11,129 nt of DNA, taken from assembly GCA_964636985.1 (NCBI GenBank), contig CAZWSX010000069.1:1-11129 (forward strand). Direction: 5' to 3'. Position numbers and translations under genes: made by a program. The notes under the pieces were generated by a model. That model had not been told where the DNA came from, made no database searches, and saw only the letters and a list, made by a program, of their open reading frames with translations. The stretch comes from CAZWSX01 sp964636985. Lineage in GTDB: Bacteria > Planctomycetota > Planctomycetia > Pirellulales > Pirellulaceae. Below are positions 1-5,800 of this stretch, piece by piece; the stretch's first letter is position 1, and every line of letters begins with the position of its first letter.

Positions 1-982
1 CTCGCAGATTCTGCATGAGCTTTGGCCAAGGGGCGACGCCGGCCCTGCCAACGATTTTCCTGAACGTCGTACGCAAGTTGGCATCCACCTTTCCGTCGCC
101 CCGGCGCCCGCGTCTGATGACGTAGACAGGATCGCGGCGACTCGATTCGAACAGCTTCAGCAGTTCGTCGCGGACCTCGGGGAACAATGGAATGACTCGC
201 TTATCCTTCCCTTCGTAGGCCTCAGTCTTGGGAGATCGGACGATCATTCGGTTTCCGTTCCAATCAATGTCGTCCCAGGTCAGCGCGTGAGTTTCGCTTG
301 TGCATCTCAAGCCCGCGATTCGGCAAAGAACAAAGAGCACTCGCCATTCTTGGTCCGGACAAGCCTCAAGTACCTTTCCCGCAGTCTCAGCGGTTACAAA
401 GTACATCCTCTCCTTGTTGGCTTTGACAGCGACTCCTTTCATGTCGCCAAAGGGGTTGGATGCAACCAACCCCTTCCGCACTGCAAACCGGAAGAATTGT
501 CTTGCTCGGCCGCAGCGGCGCCGGGTAGTGTTCTCGCTGAGTCTGCTTCTTAAGTCGCGGCGGTACTCTTCCGCATCGGCTGGTGTAATCGCGGATAAAG
601 GTTTCGTCTCCCCGAAATAGTCGGTGAGATTCAACGCCGCCAGTTTGAGGTTTACGATCGTCACACTCTTGACGTCGGTCCGCCCGGCCAGGTAACCGTC
701 GACCAGGCCTTTGAGAGTTGCGCGCGGCCTAGTGTCAATGAGGCCAACACGCGACAGTTTTTCTGCCAGAGATGATTCGATCCCTTGGAGCCATCTCGAC
801 GTTTCAACATCGGGAGTGGTGTTGGCGATCTTCGCGTGGTTAAGTGCCTCAACGTGACGGAGGATGGTCTCCGCTGTTTTGTTGGAGACTTTCCCCAATC
901 GAATCATCGGGCGCTTGCCGCTACCGTCTCTGAACTGGATCGAACGCGTTTTAGTCTTCTTATCGTAGATGATGCTTGCCAT
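1..982 (-). CDS. Tyrosine recombinase / phage-type integrase (3' end cut by the window edge)
   Basis: The frame is open from ATG at 982-980 to the left edge, giving 327 visible residues and no stop. Residues ~85-180 look like the SAM-like core-binding domain. Residues ~190 onward are the catalytic domain. The first catalytic box is visible as RIAGLRCTSE with Arg226, followed by HALTWDDIDW. The beta-hairpin lysine is probably Lys252 in SPKTEAYEGKDKRVIPL. The last residues, PWPKLMQNLR, align with the HxLR box; Gln324 stands where His is usual and Arg327 is present. The second His/Trp and the nucleophilic Tyr lie beyond the edge. Enzymes of this family cut and rejoin DNA at attachment sites and so drive integration and excision. 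The excisionase-like gene lies 61 bp upstream on the same strand, so the two are probably co-transcribed. A weak GGAAA lies about 8 nt before the ATG. Confidence 0.93.
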   Translation of the reverse strand, partial: MASIIYDKKTKTRSIQFRDGSGKRPMIRLGKVSNKTAETILRHVEALNHAKIANTTPDVETSRWLQGIESSLAEKLSRVGLIDTRPRATLKGLVDGYLAGRTDVKSVTIVNLKLAALNLTDYFGETKPLSAITPADAEEYRRDLRSRLSENTTRRRCGRARQFFRFAVRKGLVASNPFGDMKGVAVKANKERMYFVTAETAGKVLEACPDQEWRVLFVLCRIAGLRCTSETHALTWDDIDWNGNRMIVRSPKTEAYEGKDKRVIPLFPEVRDELLKLFESSRRDPVYVIRRGRRGDGKVDANLRTTFRKIVGRAGVAPWPKLMQNLR

Positions 983-1043
983 AGTCTCGTTTCCGGATTT
1001 CCTGTGTGTCTCATTGCTTTGCTGGGTGGAGAGGCTATTTGCC

Positions 1044-1286
1044 TTAACCGCGCCTTGGAGGCTTGGGCATTCGGGCGGGCTTGGCGCCAGGGCAACCGGC
1101 AGCCACCCAGGCCATAAGATCGCCAGGACGATACCGCGAATGCCTTCCCAACCGCACATGGACAACGACACCAGCTCGCGTTAGGTCCCGGAGCTTGCTC
1201 GCGCTGATCGAAAGCCGCTTCGCCGCGTCTTCTCGGGTCAGCAACAATGCATCGCTAGCGTACAGTTCTTGAGGCTTTTCTTCCAT
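1044..1286 (-). CDS. Small helix-turn-helix protein, excisionase (Xis)/MerR-like
   Basis: This 80-aa protein consists almost entirely of one DNA-binding domain. Residues 16-63 (LLTREDAAKRLSISASKLRD, then a wing HVRLGRHSRYRPGDLMAWV) match the pattern of the HTH_17/excisionase family: a helix-turn-helix that starts with an L-T-x-x-E-A-A-x-x-L motif, and an arginine-rich wing. The C-terminal tail is rich in Pro, Lys and Arg. I chose the ATG at 1286-1284 over an in-frame start at 1373. GGGAAGG lies just upstream of it, and the extra 29 residues of the longer version look like non-coding translation. Its place directly before an integrase suggests that it controls recombination direction or element gene expression. 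I infer this from context and cannot separate Xis from a regulator. Confidence 0.82.
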   Translation of the reverse strand: MEEKPQELYASDALLLTREDAAKRLSISASKLRDLTRAGVVVHVRLGRHSRYRPGDLMAWVAAGCPGAKPARMPKPPRRG

Positions 1287-1862
1287 CGCCACACCTTCCC
1301 TTTCGCGCGTACACCGAGACCTTCGCGAACCGCCCAAGGCGCGGGCAAACACACGAAGGCCCCAAAGGAACAAAAATGGTCGGGAAGCGGCACCATTTGT
1401 GCCTGGCAGTATTCCGATGGCAGAAAACGCGTCAAATCCGCTTCACGACCGAACGATGAAGGTTCGGCGCCGGACGAAGACAAAACGACAGTTTGTGAAG
1501 GTGGTTTTTCTGGTGACGCGTTACAACTTGATTCGCTGCTTCAACTTTTAATTCGGGCGGCTTTTTTTTGAATTGAGTTTTATTTGTGCCTGTCCCGTTC
1601 TACTTCTCTTCTTCTTTACTTCTCATCAATAATTGCGTCGTTCTCGTGTTTGATTTTCTCTGTTTTTTCGCTTTGTCTTTGGGCTCGCCCGGTGCGAGAA
1701 CCTACTGTGTCGATTATCGACACTCGGGAAGTTATCCGTTGAGACACTTGCGCGGAATGCCAAGTTCTACATTGAAACCACTCCGCCAGAACGCTTGTGC
1801 GAGCATTGCAATCAGGCAGCATGCACGCGTCGCTCTTTCATGTTCGCATGCCCAACGGCGAT

Positions 1863-1883
1863 CGGGGGCTTGCGCCGCCCCCG
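1863..1883. repeat. Short GC-rich hairpin
   Basis: CGGGGGC (1863-1869) pairs perfectly with GCCCCCG (1877-1883) across a 7-nt loop. It is the first of a series of inverted repeats in this gene-free region. No T-run follows on either side, so a terminator role is not supported. Confidence 0.6.
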
Positions 1884-1905
1884 GCCCCCACGCTTAACGC
1901 CGCTC

Positions 1906-2007
1906 TTCGATGGAGCCTACTTCGCGAAGCCGGCCCTGCCACCGTGGTCGAAGGGGACGGCTACGCCATGTTGTCCCCTTCTCATCCGTTTCGCTCAGTC
2001 CATCGAA
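1906..2007. repeat. Nested inverted repeats, possible folded RNA or DNA element
   Basis: TTCGATGGA (1906-1914) is the exact inverse of TCCATCGAA (1999-2007). Inside this pair, GAAGGGGAC (1950-1958) is the exact inverse of GTCCCCTTC (1973-1981). In the loop of the inner stem is a third small hairpin, GGC-TAC-GCC (1959-1967). Two perfect 9-bp stems, one enclosing the other within about 100 bp, are unlikely to be accidental. The nested arrangement resembles a branched structured RNA or a mobile palindromic element. The strand and function cannot be told from the sequence. Confidence 0.5.
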
Positions 2008-2081
2008 ACCGCGGCGTGTGCCGCCCGACGGCGACAAAGGTGAAGTGTTGTGCCAACGCTGGTTCGCTCGATTGCGGTGAC

Positions 2082-2114
2082 CCTCTGTTCGCTTGGACAA
2101 TTCTTGAGCAGAGG
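2082..2114. repeat. Stem-loop in the gene-free region
   Basis: CCTCTG (2082-2087) pairs with CAGAGG (2109-2114). The stem extends inward by a T-G, a T-A and a C-G pair to nine pairs, leaving a 15-nt loop. It lies between the nested repeats and the 17-bp palindrome. Function unknown. Confidence 0.45.
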
Positions 2115-2188
2115 CTCTCTTTGCCCCGCCCATCCTATTTGAGACCTCATCCGGCGCGCACCGTGGCAACACACGCTGGTTTTTGTTT

Positions 2189-2205
2189 GCAGGTAAATTA
2201 CCTGC
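2189..2205. repeat. 17-bp perfect palindrome GCAGGTAA-A-TTACCTGC
   Basis: Two perfect 8-bp arms flank a single central base. With almost no loop it makes a poor RNA hairpin. It looks more like a binding site for a dimeric DNA-binding protein, such as a repressor or recombination accessory factor. It lies about 900 bp from the xis-like start and about 630 bp before the RHS start, so no target gene is obvious. Confidence 0.5.
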
Positions 2206-2211
2206 TCCGTA

Positions 2212-2255
2212 TCGGCACCTTATAGCGAATGTGCTCTGAAATACTACGGTGCCGA
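2212..2255. repeat. Inverted repeat TCGGCACC ... GGTGCCGA
   Basis: The 8-bp arms at 2212-2219 and 2248-2255 are exact inverses separated by 28 nt. The element starts seven bases after the 17-bp palindrome and closes the structured stretch. No T-run follows. Function unknown. Confidence 0.45.
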
Positions 2256-2839
2256 GGATCGCGTGCTAACCGGGATATATTCTTTTGCAACGCTAGAATC
2301 ACCCAATTGAAAAGGGGTTGGTAGTGATTCACAAGTTCCGCTGTTAGATCCAATGTGACTCTCATTCGAGCAGACAAAAAAATCTACGGAACTTTCGCTA
2401 CCGATCGACGGGGCGCAATCTCAGCGTGCAGGATCGCATTTTCCCGAGCTTCACCGTCATTTGGGAGGTGATTCTCAAAGTCGTACAGCGGCGTGATTGT
2501 CTCCGCTCAGAAATTTTTTCGATTTAGAGGTTATTGACACTAAAAAAATCTATGAGACGATCGGCCTCGCATTAGAGAGGGCAACTTCTCATTCGGTGAA
2601 CAAACGAGTTCACTGTGACAATTTTCGGGTCATGCCACCGGGGTCGATCGTGGCGGGCTCGGCGTACCCAGGCGCTACTTTACGCAGCGCATGTGGCAAG
2701 TTTCTTTGGCGTCGTTTGGCTTCGCTTTCGTTTCGTTTACCAGGTCCTTGGCGCATTAGTCCCGCTGCGCGCGTGGCTTGTGTTTTTCGCGAACACACCA
2801 TGTTCCCTGCGGAGAGCGTGCGCGCCCGTGAGGTGTCCC

Positions 2840-5800
2840 ATGCTCGCAATTGCTGAAAAAGTCCGCCATTTGTGGAACAAGCGAAGCAAGTTGCGCCGCC
2901 GCAAGGTCGAGCGAAAGCTGTTCTTGGAAAGCTTGGAACGGCGGGAAGTCTTTGCCAGCCTTCCGATCGGAATCGATGACCTCACCTATTCCACGGCCCT
3001 GAATACGGCGATCACCGTCAACGCCGCCAGTGGCGTTCTGGCGAACGATTTTCAGGTTAATGGCAGCTCCCTCACAGCCACTCAAGTTGGTTCGGCGACA
3101 GGCGGAACGCTCACATCGCTTGGAAGCGATGGCTCGTTCACGTTTACACCGACAACGGGCTTTACAGGTGTGGCATCGTTCACTTACCGCGTCGACAGCG
3201 GTAGCGATCAGGGCAATCTGACGACGGTGAACATCGCTGTCAACCAAAAATTTAGCGCTCGCACCAATTACGACAATTTCTCTCAGAACGGCACGCTTCT
3301 CGATGGTGCAAATGTCATTCACCAACAGCTCCCGCAAGGAGTTGACCTGGTCTATCGCAGCGATACCAGCAAAATCAAGCCCATTGTTGCAGTGGAAACC
3401 ACCTTGCTGTCCAGCGCTGGTGTTCCAGACAGCATTGAGGCGCAGTTGACCTTCAACGGGGTCGCACAAGGGCTAGTGACTTACAGCAACACAGGGCTCA
3501 GCGCAGGAACGCCACTGCGATTCGCGCTGGCAGCCGATGGCACAGGCCTGTCGACGGGCATGTACGACTGGTCAATGACGATCACCGCCAAGTATTCGGG
3601 AACGTCCTACGTCCACACGTTCACTGGCAAACAAGCAGTCATCAATCGAACCGGTAGCGAATTCGGCAACGGCTGGAGCCTCAACGGTCTTGATAAACTC
3701 GTCACAAGCTCTGCTGGTGCGCTCCTCGTAAAGGGCAATGGCGATGTCCTTTGGTTTGAGAGCAACGGCGCCGGTGGCTACAAGTCGGCCGCGGGCGACT
3801 TGACCAATTCCTCGCTCACTTACAACTCCGGGACCGGCGTCTACACGCGAACAACAAGATCAGGTGCAGTTCAATCTTTTGACTCATCAGGCCTACTGAC
3901 CTCGAATAAAGACGCGAACAACAACACGACGACGTTTTCGTACTCGAGCGGAAAACTAAGTTCCATTACGGACCCCTTTAGTCGCGCAACGACTTTCACG
4001 CTTTCCAGTGGAAAAGTCACCTCGATCACAGATCCAGCGGGTCGTTCTTCCTCGCTAACTTTTACCAGCGACAAGCTCACGCAATTCGACCTTCCAGACC
4101 CCGATGGTGGCGGATCACTCACTTCTCCGCAGTGGAAATACGCCTACGACGGGACGACCGGTCTGCTCAACAAACAAACCGATCCGCGCGCCAACGACAT
4201 TACTTTCGCCTACAACTCTACCAGTAGCCGCCTTACGACGGTGACGCATCCAGGCAGTATCAACGAGCAGATAGACGCTTGGCTGCCAATGGGCCTGCGC
4301 ACAGGAACGGGTAACACCGTTCAGAAGATTGTGGACGTAAAGCCTTCCTTCACGGACACTCGCGGCTGGCAATGGTGGGTCCAACTCGACCGATTTGGCA
4401 ATGTCCGACAGACCAAAGATGCCTACAGCGCCATAACAACCTCAAGCCTCGATTCGAATGGGCGTGTCTTCCAAGTGGTCGGTGCTGACCCAGACTCCAG
4501 CGGTCCATTGACCTCTCCCGTCAAGAAGTTCGGCTTTAACAGTAGCGGAGATGTCATTCGGATAGTCAACGAAGACAACTCGACGACGAATTTCACCTAC
4601 AACTCGCTGGGTGAAGTCCTTACGGCCACTGACGAGTTGGGTCGGACTACGACCATGACGTACGACAGCGCCGGCAACATGTTGACGAGCACGGACAACG
4701 CCGGCAATGCAACGACCCTCACCTACAATTCGCGCGGCCAAGTTTTGACGCAAACTTCCGCAGATCCCGATGGTGCCGGATCCTTGAGCGCGCAGGTCAT
4801 TAGCTGCACGTACGACTCCTATGGCAGGCTTTCCACGATCACCAAACCAGGAAGTGCTACGACGACTTTCACGTATACTACCAGCGATTGCGTTGCCTCG
4901 GTGACCGACGAACGTGGCAACGTGACGTCGTTTACCTACGACAATCTCGACCGCGTGGCAGTATGCACTCTCCCGGACCCCGACGGTGCTGGCTCCCTGA
5001 CCTCGCCAACGCGGACCTATACTTACGATGCATCAGGCAATAAGACCGCCATCGCCGACTCGTTTGGTAATCAAACGACTTTTACCTATGACGCATTCAA
5101 TCATCTCAGCAAAATCACGACTGCCGACCCGGACGGCGCGGGATCACTTATCGCCATTGAAACGAACTTTTCTTACGACGCCGGAGGTAGCCTGACCTCC
5201 AGCACAACTCCCTCCACGGGTGGAACGGACGCGGGCGGTGGCGGACACGTCGACCTTCCGGTATGCCCCGTGGTCAATAATCTTTCGGTGGGTGGTTTTG
5301 GCCCGAGCACGTCGACTTCTGGGGGCGGAACCAGCAACCCGATGGTCGTCTATGGCGCGATGATGGCGACGATCCAATCAGCTTCGTCCAACAGCCCTCC
5401 TCCTTTCCCTACAGCCAACAACATCACTTACAGCTACAGCCGCGATGCTTACGGTCGCGAAGTGGCCAGAAGCAAAAAACAGGGTGGGACCACAATCGAA
5501 ACAGAATCGACAACCTACGACAACTTGGGCCGAATCACCTCCCTTACTGACAAACTTGGCCGCAAGCAAACCTGGACCTACGACAGCCGTGGCCAAGTTA
5601 CCGAGTATGTCGACAACGCTCCGGTCAGCGGCACGCCCAATAAGTCGCTCTACACCTATGATGCGGCCGGCCAATTGACATCAATGACCGACTTCCGCGG
5701 CTACACGACGACGTACACGTACGATTCGCTCGGCCAACTCACGAAAGTGACTCTTCCCGACCCGGATGGGAGCGGGCAAAATTACTCGCCGGTGATCCAA

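Larger units (their letters stand above)
1287..2839. other. Long gene-free stretch between the xis-like gene and the RHS gene
   Basis: About 1.55 kb contains only short open frames on both strands. Their products look like random translation (runs of Arg, Ser, Pro and Cys, no recognisable domain), so I annotate none as genes. The stretch should hold the divergent promoters of the minus-strand xis-int pair and of the plus-strand RHS gene, but I could not find a well-spaced -35/-10 pair for either. From about 1560 to 1680 it is T-rich on the plus strand, with a run of eight T at 1562-1569. Positions 1863-2255 are dense in inverted repeats and are listed separately. Directly before the RHS start there is a small hairpin, TGTGTT (2779-2784) with AACACA (2792-2797). 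Confidence 0.6.

Noticed and set aside
38..50. GCCGGCCCTGCCA shared by the integrase gene (38-50) and the gene-free region (1929-1941)
   Set aside because: A 13-bp GC-rich match in 11 kb, with one copy inside conserved coding sequence, is most likely chance. It is not in a place expected for att sites.
1894..2172. 92-codon minus-strand open frame in the structured region
   Set aside because: The product is rich in Arg, Gly and Ser with no domain, and it runs through several inverted repeats. It is more likely a by-product of GC-rich structured DNA.
1797..2225. 142-codon plus-strand open frame
   Set aside because: It overlaps the same inverted repeats, shows no domain and has no ribosome-binding site. 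Its composition looks random.
2388..2413. GGAACTTT with a downstream CGACGG, resembling an ECF-sigma promoter
   Set aside because: The second element does not match the usual GTC/CGTC well, and the position is about 430 bp before the start. Chance is likely.
2534..2556. TTGACA-like -35 box before the RHS gene
   Set aside because: No -10-like hexamer lies at 16-18 bp spacing; the nearest TATGAG is only 11 bp away.
2756..3469. 237-codon minus-strand open frame opposite the RHS start
   Set aside because: It lies antisense to clearly coding RHS sequence and its product (many Cys and Arg, no domain) looks like a shadow.
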